Shown: piece after piece, positions 16,207 to 25,552 of the stretch | Position numbering within the stretch: position 1 is the first letter of the stretch | Layout of the letters: each line of letters begins with the position of its first letter | From: Micavibrio sp. UBA2638 | Lineage (GTDB): Bacteria > Pseudomonadota > Alphaproteobacteria > Micavibrionales > Micavibrionaceae | Reading direction: 5' to 3' | DNA length: 64,000 nt | NCBI GenBank assembly: GCA_002359735.1 | Contig: DENS01000003.1 | Coordinates: forward strand, 7,307-71,306 | Translations under genes and position numbers: made by a program | Notes under the pieces: model-generated | What the model was told of the DNA's origin: nothing | The model's database searches: none | What the model saw: only the letters and a program-made list of their open reading frames with translations

Positions 16207-17727
16207 TTATCCATTAATTACGTCTGGCGAATCAGGCCCTGCATGCGGTGAGGGAACACCTTGCAGCCCATTTAACAAAGATGCCGCCTGTAACACACCA
16301 TGACGCTTGATATTTTTGTAATGTTTCTGGACAGCGTCTTTAAAAACATCATTGCCCTGCAACGCGGCCGGAAACTTGTTACTGGCGCCAATGATGGCAC
16401 TTGGATCTTCGCCCATCGCTCTTGCCAGTTGTTGCAAGCCGGAATCAATGGCATAGGGGTCCTGAATATCAAAGTCCTGCCCGTTATTATCAACGCCGGC
16501 CAAATGATGCATCCACGCCGCAGTGGCAAAGGCAATATGATCGTGACCGGTTTTATTGGCGATCGAGTCACTCAAAGACCCCAACAAACGTTTATCCAGT
16601 TTGGCCTCCGTCCCGTTACGGACAAGACGCCATAAGCGATCTGTAATTTTTGGATTTTTAAGACGGTTTAGCACATCATCCGCATATAAATCGTAATCAA
16701 TTGTATCCAGCGGGACGAGCGTATTTTTCGCCTCTTCAATAAAGCCTGCAACAAATTTTTCAATTTTCGGATCATTAATTGCATCAATAACCGTATCATA
16801 CCCGGCCACACGGCCAACGCAGCCAAGCGCCATATGCGCGCCGTTCAACAAGCGCACCTTCATGTTTTTATATGGGGTCACATCATCGACAATCGTCGCA
16901 CCAACTGATACCAGATCCGGCATATCGGCGGCAAAATTATTTTCAATCACCAGGGCATATTCAGGCATTGGCGTTGTAACAACCGGCCAGTTAAACACCG
17001 TTTCATCGGCAACATTTTGAAATTCTTCCGGTGTCGATGGCGTAATACGATCAACCATTGTCGTCGGGAAGGTAATGTTATCGCGGATATATTTACCAAG
17101 CCCCCGGCTATCTTTTTTATCGGCATAAGCCAAAACAACATTCCGAAGAACAGACCCGTTGGCATCCATATTATCACAAGACATAATTGTAAGAGGCGGC
17201 GCCCCTGTTTTCATGCGCTTTTCAAGCGAGGCCACCAACAGACCGACCACGGTGCTGGGCTCATCCATGTTGCTGAGGCATTTTTTGATATCCTCATTGG
17301 AAAAATCCAGGTTTCCCGTAGTTTTATCGTAATAATACCCGGCTTCGGTCACGGTCATTGTAACCAGTTTTATATCGGGATCGGCCAACACGTCCACCGC
17401 CTCTTGCGGGTCTTCCATTGCAACCGTTACGTCAATCAGGCTGCCGACCAGATTCGTTTTATCCACGCCCTCGGCCCGTTCTATCAATGGGAAAATATAG
17501 TCTTGCGGTTCCAAGGCCTTCTTGATGCCATGGTTGCGCAAACTGATGGCCTTTACACCCCAACGCGGATCATCGGGCAACAAATCATGCACCATTTTCA
17601 ACAAATGTGAACGCGCAAAATGGCTGGGGCCTATATGGACAATTCCGGCCTGAAGCTGGGATCGATCATATCCTAAATTTGCAGTCGCGGCATCGGTGAA
17701 CGGAACGCGATAACTTTGTTCTGACAT
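16207..17727 (-). CDS. Mannitol dehydrogenase family oxidoreductase (paralog 1)
   Basis: 506 residues, same family and order of motifs as its downstream neighbour: VHIGPSHFARSH near 30-42, TVTEAGYYYD near 130, MVDRITPSTP near 220 and K-x5-N-x2-H in KVRLLNGAH near 290. The N-terminal motif deviates (PSHFARSH instead of GxFHRxHQ), so the two paralogs probably differ in substrate or cofactor. It is preceded by the PfkB kinase gene on the same strand (64 nt). Confidence 0.88.
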   Translation of the reverse strand: MSEQSYRVPFTDAATANLGYDRSQLQAGIVHIGPSHFARSHLLKMVHDLLPDDPRWGVKAISLRNHGIKKALEPQDYIFPLIERAEGVDKTNLVGSLIDVTVAMEDPQEAVDVLADPDIKLVTMTVTEAGYYYDKTTGNLDFSNEDIKKCLSNMDEPSTVVGLLVASLEKRMKTGAPPLTIMSCDNMDANGSVLRNVVLAYADKKDSRGLGKYIRDNITFPTTMVDRITPSTPEEFQNVADETVFNWPVVTTPMPEYALVIENNFAADMPDLVSVGATIVDDVTPYKNMKVRLLNGAHMALGCVGRVAGYDTVIDAINDPKIEKFVAGFIEEAKNTLVPLDTIDYDLYADDVLNRLKNPKITDRLWRLVRNGTEAKLDKRLLGSLSDSIANKTGHDHIAFATAAWMHHLAGVDNNGQDFDIQDPYAIDSGLQQLARAMGEDPSAIIGASNKFPAALQGNDVFKDAVQKHYKNIKRHGVLQAASLLNGLQGVPSPHAGPDSPDVING

Positions 17728-17791
17728 TTCTAGCCTTTCCCTTTGTATCTAGATCATACTATGTCTATTCGGCAATCAATAGATCTTTCTA

Positions 17792-18718
17792 TTACAAAGC
17801 CTGAGTTTTTGCACCATTTTTTATTGTTTGAATGACATCTTCCTTATAAGGCAGCGCCGTTTGCGCACCAATTTTTGTGCAGGTAATCGACCCCGCAATA
17901 ATTGCTTCATAAACGGCTGTCTCAATCGTTTCACCGCGATCAAGCGCCGCGCAGATATACCCGGTAAAGGCATCACCCGCGCCCACCGTATCAATCGGTT
18001 TAACTTTCAAAGCCGGCGTTTCAAAAACATTGCCTTTTGCGGCCGTAACCGCCCCATCAGGGCCCAAAGTAATAATGGTGGTTAAATCAAAGCGATCATT
18101 CAGATCTTTGGCCAGTTGCTTTTTATCAGACACATCCATGGAATACTGGTTACCGACGGCCTCGGCCTCATATTCATTCAGCACCAAAACATTTAAATTG
18201 CGCAGCAATTCTTCCGATAAGGGTTGAATGGCCGGGGCAAAATTCATCACCGTTTTGCCGCCTTTTTCTTTTACGCGTTTAATCAGCTTTTCCGTTTCTT
18301 CAATGGCCAGCTCCCCTTGCACCAGCAAAATAGTATCTTCATCAATATCGCTATCGGGTACAAAGTCCTGTTTGGCCATTAAATTGGCGCCTTGGGACAC
18401 AACAATGCGGTGCGTTCCATCCTTTTCATCAACGAAAATTGTTGCCAGACCGGATGGCATATCAAAAAAACGAATCCCAGAGATATCAATATTATTCTTG
18501 GCCAGGTTTTTGTACATTTGGCGGCCATGCCCCCCTTCGCCCAAAGCACCGTAAAAACGCACTTTAGAACCGGCACGCGCAGCGGCAATCGCCTGATTGG
18601 CCCCCTTACCGCCCGGGGCTTCTACATGGTTGTCAATAAACAGCGCTTTATCTTTCGGCGGCAAATCCGCCTGCTGAAAAAACAAGTCCAGAACATTTGA
18701 TCCAAAAACAATGATCAT
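17792..18718 (-). CDS. Ribokinase-like PfkB family sugar kinase
   Basis: 308 residues from ATG 18718, chosen because GGGA lies 9 nt upstream. An earlier ATG (18739) has no such site. Signatures: GGKGANQAIAAARAG near 38-52 and DTVGAGDAFTGY near 245-256 (catalytic Asp and anion hole). Overall layout matches ribokinase (about 305 residues). It is the first gene of a kinase, two polyol dehydrogenases and HAD operon. The pathway would oxidise a polyol to a ketose and phosphorylate it. No transporter gene is present nearby. Confidence 0.85.
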   Translation of the reverse strand: MIIVFGSNVLDLFFQQADLPPKDKALFIDNHVEAPGGKGANQAIAAARAGSKVRFYGALGEGGHGRQMYKNLAKNNIDISGIRFFDMPSGLATIFVDEKDGTHRIVVSQGANLMAKQDFVPDSDIDEDTILLVQGELAIEETEKLIKRVKEKGGKTVMNFAPAIQPLSEELLRNLNVLVLNEYEAEAVGNQYSMDVSDKKQLAKDLNDRFDLTTIITLGPDGAVTAAKGNVFETPALKVKPIDTVGAGDAFTGYICAALDRGETIETAVYEAIIAGSITCTKIGAQTALPYKEDVIQTIKNGAKTQAL

Positions 18719-19037
18719 GTTTTCATTTCCCAATACCATTTCGTTAATCGGACAAATCTACTTCAGCCGATCACAAAAAGCCAGTCCAGAATGGGCATAA
18801 ATTACCACCCTGTGCAAATCCCCGCCAATGGCGGTAAACCTGACCCTTATTCATACCCCAATAACCTTAAAACAGAATTAAGACGCAGCGATATTAACGC
18901 ACAAAAACAGTATTTTCTTATATAACGGAAAACAAACCAGACTTTTGTGCTTTGCAATATACAAAATATTGGACGGCATAAATAAGAATAATTTATGCTT
19001 CGGCCAATAAAAAAATAATAAATATTACAGGGATCAT
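18719..19037. other. Divergent intergenic region, no gene seen
   Basis: About 300 bases between the divergent kinase and lipase-like genes. The right half is AT-rich and probably holds both promoters, but I cannot pick convincing hexamers. No coding frame or strong hairpin is seen. Confidence 0.4.
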
Positions 19038-19817
19038 ATGAAGCCAGCTCACCTAGACTTGTCGCGCAACCTCATCAAAGAGACGCCGCGCGCTATCGAT
19101 GAATTTCGTCGCTTTATCGGCCACAGCCTTTCGAATACCTTTAACACCCGCGCGTCCGCAAAAAATACGCCGGTTATCACCATCAATGGTTTTCTATGCA
19201 ATCACTGGGTCAATGCCGCACTGACCGGCACCATGGAAAGAATTGGTCACCCGACCTACCCTGTTAAAATGGGCCTGAACCTGGCCGGACGCCGTGAATT
19301 ACAGCATGCCGAACGCACATTGAAATCCGTCGCCGACAAGTATGGCGAAAAACCGATCATCATTGGCCACAGCGCCGGTGGATTAAAAGCATTGAAACTG
19401 TCGTATATGTTCCCGGATGAAATAGAATCCGCCTATACACTGGGCACCCCCTATGGCGCGGCAATGGGGTTTGAAGACGGCGTCAATAAATTTTTGCAAG
19501 GCATTCACAAGATCTCTACTTTTCTAAAAAGAGAGGATGATCTGTTACAAGAACTGAAGGGCGATTTACAAAGCGGAGCCCCGCACCCGCCATTAAAAGC
19601 CATTTCATCCAAAGGCGATGGCATTGTCCACTGGAAAGCGGCTCTGCACCCGTGGGAACCGGATACATCATTGGTGCTGGAAGACGCCAGCCATTGCGGC
19701 ATGGTCTGGAACCCGGAAGTCATTCACTATCTTATTGAAGATATTCACGGCCGTAAATTGCCGCAAAGCAATGATGAAAATGGCCGCCCGAACGCCCTGG
19801 ACATAGCACCGGCCTAA
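19038..19817 (+). CDS. Alpha/beta hydrolase, lipase-like
   Basis: 259 residues, no signal peptide. The nucleophile elbow GHSAGG is near residue 112. Candidate acid is Asp in SSKGDGIVHW (near 197) and candidate His is in DASHCGMVW (near 219), giving a full Ser-Asp-His triad in order. The N-terminal strand TPVITINGFLCNHW is typical of bacterial lipases/PGAP1-like esterases. The substrate is unknown. It is convergent with the lipoprotein gene 16 nt downstream. Confidence 0.82.
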   Translation: MKPAHLDLSRNLIKETPRAIDEFRRFIGHSLSNTFNTRASAKNTPVITINGFLCNHWVNAALTGTMERIGHPTYPVKMGLNLAGRRELQHAERTLKSVADKYGEKPIIIGHSAGGLKALKLSYMFPDEIESAYTLGTPYGAAMGFEDGVNKFLQGIHKISTFLKREDDLLQELKGDLQSGAPHPPLKAISSKGDGIVHWKAALHPWEPDTSLVLEDASHCGMVWNPEVIHYLIEDIHGRKLPQSNDENGRPNALDIAPA

Positions 19818-19832
19818 ACGGCTGGCTGGCCG

Positions 19833-20387
19833 TTAATTGATATCATTGGCAAACGGGCCATATGGGTCCGCCGATACATCCATATAAATGCTGCCATCGC
19901 GAAGCTGCATGACCTGCCGCTCCGGTCTGGCCTGCAATTCCCATTTTTTAACCTGCTCTTGAATATCGGCCTCTGTAATACCAAGGGCCAATTGTGACTG
20001 GGTTGCCAGATCCAGCAATTCGGCATTATTTTGCTGGCGCGCGTTATGAATGGCCAGAATTTGCCGTGATTTATCCATACCGCTCATGCCTGTTGCCAGA
20101 ATGCGCCACAGATAAGATTTTTTTTGCGCATTAATAATGCGGGTTTGCGCCGCGCTGTTGGCCTGAACAATTGCGACGGCTTTATCTTGTTCGGCCCTGA
20201 TGCTTTGAACCGCCAAGTCGCGTTTATGATCACCGCAGGCCTTATTAAATTCCACCTGTAAAACATTGCCCTGATCATCCGTGGATTTCTGCAAACACTC
20301 ATCTGTCAGAACATGCTGAATTTTTGTGGTGGCACAGCCTGTCATAAAGACAGATAAACCAATGGCCGCAAATTTTTTACTGATCAT
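19833..20387 (-). CDS. Lipoprotein with helical coiled-coil region
   Basis: 184 residues from ATG 20387, with GAAGGT about 8 nt before it. An upstream in-frame ATG would add 20 non-signal residues. The signal ends in a lipobox, VFMTGC (Cys near 18), so the protein should be lipidated. The mature part is mostly helical and Ala/Gln-rich (EQDKAVAIVQANSAAQTRI), with Cys in DECLQ and KACGDH, which could pair. Function unknown. It lies downstream of the large low-complexity secreted protein on the same strand, but a terminator separates them. Confidence 0.75.
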   Translation of the reverse strand: MISKKFAAIGLSVFMTGCATTKIQHVLTDECLQKSTDDQGNVLQVEFNKACGDHKRDLAVQSIRAEQDKAVAIVQANSAAQTRIINAQKKSYLWRILATGMSGMDKSRQILAIHNARQQNNAELLDLATQSQLALGITEADIQEQVKKWELQARPERQVMQLRDGSIYMDVSADPYGPFANDIN

Positions 20388-20510
20388 TTGAACACCTTCT
20401 TCGTATTGATCGTGCTGAATTATACATAAATTATGTAAATAAATCAAGTTGTATCATTGCATGAACCTACTTCACCCGATACGCTGTTCTCTGGCCGCCG
20501 TTCTCTGGAT

Positions 20511-20545
20511 GAAAGAAGAAGCCGCCCTCATTGCTGTGGCGGCTT
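20511..20545 (-). terminator. Rho-independent terminator of the low-complexity secreted protein gene
   Basis: AAGCCGCC (20519-20526) and GGCGGCTT (20538-20545) form a perfect 8-bp stem with an 11-nt loop. Read on the minus strand the stem is followed by CTTCTTTC. It lies 28 nt past the stop at 20573. Confidence 0.7.
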
Positions 20546-20572
20546 CCCGTTATTGCATGTGTTACCAGATGC

Positions 20573-22021
20573 CTAGAAATTCAAATCGAACTGATCGAAA
20601 TTAACCTCAACAGATTTGGAATTGTCTGTGTGGCTTTTCAGACTGTCAATCACATCATTGGTACGAATACCACAAAGTTCATGACCATTCTGCGTTTCAG
20701 ACACTTTGTTACGCGGGATCGCCATTGTTTCTGCCACAACCTGCTGCGTGTGCTGACCGGTTTGGACTACCGTTACAGCCTGATTACAGATATGCCGCAT
20801 ACCGATCTCGGCCAATCTGCCTTGCGCCTCCACGGCGGCTGTTTGCGCCTGACCGGCCTGACGGACTTCTTCAACCTTGATCTGTGTGTATCCAGAAATT
20901 TTCTGACCGGCAATATTTGATTTGGCATTAATTTCGGCCACTTTGGTTGCTTGTTCATAGGCTTTCGTCAGGGCGCGTTCCTGTGCCTGATAATTGCTCA
21001 TCAAACATGTGGCCTTGGCCGCCTCTGATCCGCTTAGATCATGAATAATCTCGGCCCGTTCCTGCGCGCTCATGTCGGCAAGTTCAGGGATTGTGTAGGC
21101 GACTTCAATCTCTTCACCGTCGGCGACTTCAATGGTGCCTGTCAGTGCAACTGCTTCGGAACCTACATGTGACCAGGATAGCCCGCCATAACCGGCGTAA
21201 ACATTACCGCCGCCAATACCAAATCCGGTTGAACTTACGCATGATTTGGTCGCAAACACGGCTGCTGCCTGGGGGATATTGGCCGCCGCAGCGCCTTTAT
21301 ACACGCTGTTATTCGTGTAAGAGCTGTTATTACCGCCCACTTCTGTGTTCTGGGTGTTTTCATTCTCTGAATTACCGGAACCGCTGTTATCCACGTTGGT
21401 TTCCTGCGCCGAATACTGGCTGTTCTCGTTTTGAGAGCTGGCATCGGTTGTTTGTGTTTGTGAATGATTGGAATTATCCGTGATTTCGGCTTCTACGTTA
21501 CCGCCCTGGCCGCCCTGGCCACCTTGGCCGCCTTGACCACCTTTACTGATTGATGTTACCGGCCCAATATTATTGGTGTTCGTGCCAGTGATTTCTGTTT
21601 CAACATCAGTGCCTTCAACATAGTTTTTGTTACCGTTTTGAATACCAACATGGGCACCGCCAGCGGTAACAGGGCCTTGATGCACAGAAACATCCCCTGT
21701 TTCAATTTCATTATCAACATGGGTGTCGCCGCCATGCAATTGCGCGTTCTGACCCACGCCAACTTTGGTTGCCTGTCCGACATTTGTTGACTGGCCAACA
21801 TTGGCACTGGCGCCTGCATGGGCACCCGCATTGGCATGTGATGCAGAATTAGATGCCGCATTCGCCTGGGGGTTGGATGTGATTTCTGTTTCGTAATCTG
21901 GCCCTTCATAAACATTAGAGCCTCTATCATGATGATAGCCAGTTGCAAGGGCCGCATTTGTGGATAATGCAAATACCGTTGCCGCCGCTGTTGTTTTAAT
22001 CTTATTTACCGCAGTTTTCAT
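20573..22021 (-). CDS. Secreted Asn/Gln/Gly-rich low-complexity protein
   Basis: 482 residues with a signal peptide (cleavage near LSTNAALA at about 26). The mature N-terminal half is low complexity: Asn/Ala/His/Gly-rich runs (AHAGASANVGQSTNVGQ), an interspersed motif YETEIT, VETEIT, VEAEIT (four versions) and five GGQ repeats. From about residue 245 the sequence becomes ordinary, with four cysteines (KSCVSS, ATCLMS, HICNQ, ELCGI) and a long helix (residues 330-420). It resembles a surface or matrix protein with a disordered N-terminal tether. I know no family. The terminator downstream is clear. Confidence 0.75.
   Translation of the reverse strand: MKTAVNKIKTTAAATVFALSTNAALATGYHHDRGSNVYEGPDYETEITSNPQANAASNSASHANAGAHAGASANVGQSTNVGQATKVGVGQNAQLHGGDTHVDNEIETGDVSVHQGPVTAGGAHVGIQNGNKNYVEGTDVETEITGTNTNNIGPVTSISKGGQGGQGGQGGQGGNVEAEITDNSNHSQTQTTDASSQNENSQYSAQETNVDNSGSGNSENENTQNTEVGGNNSSYTNNSVYKGAAAANIPQAAAVFATKSCVSSTGFGIGGGNVYAGYGGLSWSHVGSEAVALTGTIEVADGEEIEVAYTIPELADMSAQERAEIIHDLSGSEAAKATCLMSNYQAQERALTKAYEQATKVAEINAKSNIAGQKISGYTQIKVEEVRQAGQAQTAAVEAQGRLAEIGMRHICNQAVTVVQTGQHTQQVVAETMAIPRNKVSETQNGHELCGIRTNDVIDSLKSHTDNSKSVEVNFDQFDLNF
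21501..21541. repeat. 9-bp tandem repeats coding for Gly-Gly-Gln
   Basis: Near-identical CCGCCCTGG-type units in tandem encode the GGQGGQGGQGG run of the secreted protein. Such short arrays change length by slippage. Confidence 0.6.
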
Positions 22022-22288
22022 TTTTTAAACTCCTCTGATTACTAATCAGTCTTTATAGATGGTTTTTAAATAGTTTTTGCGTCTGGGCATTGTGCCCTCA
22101 CCGCAATTGGCGGGTGTTATCTCACAATCCCCCCTATTATGTCAAGCATTATATGTGTAGAAAATAATATATTTTACCCATTTTTCTTGATTCTTATGAA
22201 AAAGTATGTCATAAACCTGCCCCATAAGATTAAGAGGCATATCGGCGGCATAAAAGAACCGCCCCCATATAAGGTGATAGAGATAACC

Positions 22289-23776
22289 ATGCATATAAAC
22301 GAAGAGAAAAATCAGACAAACGGCCACACAGAACCGCCCGCATCAAACGCACAGAATGCGCAAAACCACCCCCCTGAAAATACGCCGGAACATAATGACA
22401 ATACGGCTAAAACCGCGGATCAATCAGCACCCCCAAAATCAAAACTGGCGCGGTTAACAACCATCTTTAAACCGGCCGCAATCGGTGCGATCGCAGGGGC
22501 GGCAACAAAGGGCCTCGCCGTCGCGGCAGGGACCGCAACCATTGGGCCGGTCTTTGCCTTGGCCGCCGCGGGCGTATTTTTGGGACTGAATGTCTTTAAT
22601 GATATGCGTAAACGCCAGGAAGACGAAACCAAACGCGATATTTTGAAGAAAAACTATAAAAAATATCTCTTTAAAACTATCGCTGCCGGAACAGGTGCCA
22701 TTATTGGCTATATGGGTGCCGATACCATTTTAAGCGCCTTCAATGATGCGCCGGACATACTGGACACCACAGGAATTGAAAATGTTCCAGATGACATCAA
22801 AGAACAAATTATCACGGAAGGCCAAGAACCGCCTGCGCCTGACCCTGTCGATATAAGCGCCCAACAAACCACGGACATCATCGCCAATACCGATACCCAC
22901 ACCATGGATACGGTTGAAACCGCCCCTGATACAAACATTACAGCCGAAGCGGACATAGAGCCTCCCGCAGAACCTGTTCTGGATAATGATACGCAGCAAT
23001 CTGTTGCACCAGAGGCGCAAGCAGAAACAAAAGCGCAGACAGTGGCCGAAACAACAACAGATACCATCGCCCAGACACAACCTGAGACACAACCTGAGAC
23101 ACAACCTGAACCACAACCTGAGACACAACCTGAACCACAACCCGAAGCGCAAATCATTATCCCTGACGATATATTTGCCCGTCTGGAATTATTGCTGGAA
23201 CAGGACGGCCTGTCCGAACAAGCCCAATCCATCATTGAAGCAGCCCTGAAAGGGCAAGACTGGGCCATTCGTGATGCGGGGCTGGGCTTGATTAACGGCC
23301 AATACGGATTTGACCATTTGGGTGATATGGCAGGCAAGCTGGATGTAAATGCATGGGGTACAGATCTGTTACGGGACGCCGTTGCATCAGGCGATGCCAA
23401 AGCGCAAATGGATATGGCCTATTATCTTTACACCGGCGTGAATGAGGCCGTAACCATTGATCAAGACGCGGCATTGGAAATCATCCGGGCGCAAAATAGC
23501 ATCTGGTACAATGGTGATGAATTATTGGCCGAAATTCGTCTGCAAGATGCAAAAGACGACTTTTTATCACAAATGCCCGAAGGCACGAACATTCATGATT
23601 ACACGGTAGAGATCAATCAAGATGGGGGATATCATTTTGAGCCCAGGGAAATAGCCATGGATCAGGATCAAAGAGACGCCCTCAGCAATGCCGGTCTAGA
23701 CCCCGACACCTGCACATTACGGGAACGCGGCGCACAGGAACTGATTTGGGACAATTGCGAACCCGCCTTAAATTAA
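22289..23776 (+). CDS. Membrane protein with glycine-zipper helices, QPE repeats and a Sel1-like C-terminal domain
   Basis: 495 residues from ATG 22289. The frame is open further upstream but without coding character. Order: a disordered Asn/Pro-rich start (1-55), a Gly/Ala-rich membrane segment (about 60-105, IGAIAGAATKGLAVAAG and FALAAAGVFLGL), a charged stretch (RKRQEDETKRD), a second membrane segment (TIAAGTGAIIGYMGA), a long acidic Thr/Pro/Gln-rich linker ending in QPETQPEPQPE repeats, and a folded C-terminal domain including GDAKAQMDMAYYLYTG, which looks like one Sel1-like (TPR-type) repeat. The linker would project the domain from the membrane. Function unknown. Confidence 0.75.
   Translation: MHINEEKNQTNGHTEPPASNAQNAQNHPPENTPEHNDNTAKTADQSAPPKSKLARLTTIFKPAAIGAIAGAATKGLAVAAGTATIGPVFALAAAGVFLGLNVFNDMRKRQEDETKRDILKKNYKKYLFKTIAAGTGAIIGYMGADTILSAFNDAPDILDTTGIENVPDDIKEQIITEGQEPPAPDPVDISAQQTTDIIANTDTHTMDTVETAPDTNITAEADIEPPAEPVLDNDTQQSVAPEAQAETKAQTVAETTTDTIAQTQPETQPETQPEPQPETQPEPQPEAQIIIPDDIFARLELLLEQDGLSEQAQSIIEAALKGQDWAIRDAGLGLINGQYGFDHLGDMAGKLDVNAWGTDLLRDAVASGDAKAQMDMAYYLYTGVNEAVTIDQDAALEIIRAQNSIWYNGDELLAEIRLQDAKDDFLSQMPEGTNIHDYTVEINQDGGYHFEPREIAMDQDQRDALSNAGLDPDTCTLRERGAQELIWDNCEPALN
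23075..23146. repeat. Six tandem 12-bp repeats (Gln-Pro-Glu linker)
   Basis: Six consecutive copies of a 12-base unit (ACACAACCTGAG and one- or two-base variants) encode the QPET/QPEP linker. A likely length-variable array. Confidence 0.8.
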
Positions 23777-23792
23777 TCGCGTTAAAAGCAGA

Positions 23793-25544
23793 CTAAAACT
23801 TTTTGCGAATTAACATTTGGCCCTTTTTCGTTTTGATCGGTAGAATCTCATACCCGTAGCGTTCAAATCGTTTCAGAATTAACGGGCGCGTAAATTTTTC
23901 ATTTTCAGTCACAATAATCACGCCCTTTGGGGTGTTTGTTTGCTGTGCGTCATACTGTTGTGCAGCAAATTTTTTCAACACGTCGTGGCTGTTGAGCAAT
24001 ATGGCGATAATAAGCCCTGCAGATCGATATTCCGGCGCTGTTGATGTCCGTAAAAAGAAATATATATCGCCAGATTCGTCCTTATACGCATTATCAGTCC
24101 CATTCATCTGAACAGCGGCAAATTCCTCTTGATAGGCACTTAAATCAGCAATGATTTGCCCTTTGGGATTCAAGGCCAGCAAACAAGCCTGCGCCGCGCG
24201 TAAATTATGGTCTTCATCACGGGGCAATATTTTATGTGCCAACCAATACTCCACCAAAGCATTTTTAATCTCAGGCCGCATACGACCATATACATTAATC
24301 AAGCTGTAATTATCGTTTTTGGTAATAACGTAATCGGCGGGCAGGTTTATCAATGACAGGCGGGCAGAATCGGCCGCGGAATTTTTCTTATTCTTCCGAT
24401 CAAACCCGGAATCATTTTCATCCCCTGCCGCCGGTATTTTTGATGCCGTGATCTTATCATCCGGTAAATAAAATATTTGTCCCACCGTGTCTGATTCAGG
24501 GGAAACGATTGCTGGATTTTGACGGCCGTATAGAACAGTCAAACCATCAATCTCGGTCAGCGCCCCGGTGATATGCAACGCATGAACAGCAACTTTCTTA
24601 TTTAAATCCACGATATGCAGCGCGCATTGCTTTTCCGCTTCATGGTCTTGCATACGCCGGAAAAACGGCAAATCATTCACGCTGTCTTGCTGAACAAAGC
24701 CGGACACACTGACAACCGCATAATGCCCAATTAATGCCAACCCCTTAACCACACCGGGGAAGCAGTAAATATCTATCAGCGCATTGTTTTCAACATCGAC
24801 CTGCCCCAAACAACCGCGGCCGGAATCCAGCACATATAAGCGTCCTTGATGCAGACGGGGGGCATGCGGCATGGAAAGGCCCGTCAAAATGGCCCGGTTT
24901 TTTTCAACATCCAGCACAGCCCCACCCGACACGCGTTTCAGACGCCAGGCTTCATATGTATCGCTCTGCGCCGCAACAGTTACATATCGCGGCCGGGCCG
25001 TGTCCGGATCAACCGCTACGCCGGACAAATGACAACGATCTTCCGGCATTAGGGCCGAAATAAAAGACGGAGCCCATAGCGGTTTAAAATTATAGGTCTG
25101 ATCAATTTCCGCGAGGCAGGAAAAACGCGTATTGGCCAGAATCAGAGAATGCGCAGGGTCTGCGGGCGCATATAAATCATGCGGATCAACAGGCCCGGTC
25201 ATATGGCAATGCATAGGGTAATATAGACTATCATACCCTTGGGGGCCTTTGCCGCCCGCGGCCACATCGACATAAGTCCATACAGCATTTCTGGCGGCCA
25301 CGTAAAGCCGGTCTTGCCGGGCGCAAATGGCCCTGACATGATCTATGGTTCTTGTAAAAATTTTCAGGCGTTTTTCGTCCTGGCCAACGGTAATCAGCTT
25401 ATTGACCATTGTACTGGTAAAGGCCAGTGATACATTTTCCTGCGCCAGCCATTCACAAAACCCCGCACTGGGATGAAAACGCACCGGCGGCCCATTGCTC
25501 TGATCTGCAACGCTCTGGCTGTCTAAAGTGTTATCCATCGTCAT
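23793..25544 (-). CDS. TIGR03032 family protein with extra C-terminal domain
   Basis: 583 residues. Residues 20-350 match the TIGR03032 pattern as I know it: FCEWLAQENVSLAFTS, then YDSLYYPMHCHMTGPVDPHDL, ANTRFSCLAEID, FKPLWAPSFISALMPEDRCHLSG, GLSMPHAPR and CFPGVVKGLAL. The fold should be a beta-propeller. Members average about 350 residues, so the last 200 are an addition. These include ADLSAYQEEFAAVQMNG and end in PLILKRFERYGYEILPIK, the look of an acyltransferase-like or ligand-binding domain. There is no signal peptide. GAGGG lies 5 nt before the ATG. It is the last gene of the export-type operon, 8 nt after the M50 gene. Confidence 0.85.
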   Translation of the reverse strand: MTMDNTLDSQSVADQSNGPPVRFHPSAGFCEWLAQENVSLAFTSTMVNKLITVGQDEKRLKIFTRTIDHVRAICARQDRLYVAARNAVWTYVDVAAGGKGPQGYDSLYYPMHCHMTGPVDPHDLYAPADPAHSLILANTRFSCLAEIDQTYNFKPLWAPSFISALMPEDRCHLSGVAVDPDTARPRYVTVAAQSDTYEAWRLKRVSGGAVLDVEKNRAILTGLSMPHAPRLHQGRLYVLDSGRGCLGQVDVENNALIDIYCFPGVVKGLALIGHYAVVSVSGFVQQDSVNDLPFFRRMQDHEAEKQCALHIVDLNKKVAVHALHITGALTEIDGLTVLYGRQNPAIVSPESDTVGQIFYLPDDKITASKIPAAGDENDSGFDRKNKKNSAADSARLSLINLPADYVITKNDNYSLINVYGRMRPEIKNALVEYWLAHKILPRDEDHNLRAAQACLLALNPKGQIIADLSAYQEEFAAVQMNGTDNAYKDESGDIYFFLRTSTAPEYRSAGLIIAILLNSHDVLKKFAAQQYDAQQTNTPKGVIIVTENEKFTRPLILKRFERYGYEILPIKTKKGQMLIRKKF

Positions 25545-25552
25545 TATACCCT

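Noticed and set aside
22708..23400. Long minus-strand frames rich in Cys, Val and Gly opposite the QPE protein
   Set aside because: Produced by the 12-bp array and biased codons of the true plus-strand gene.
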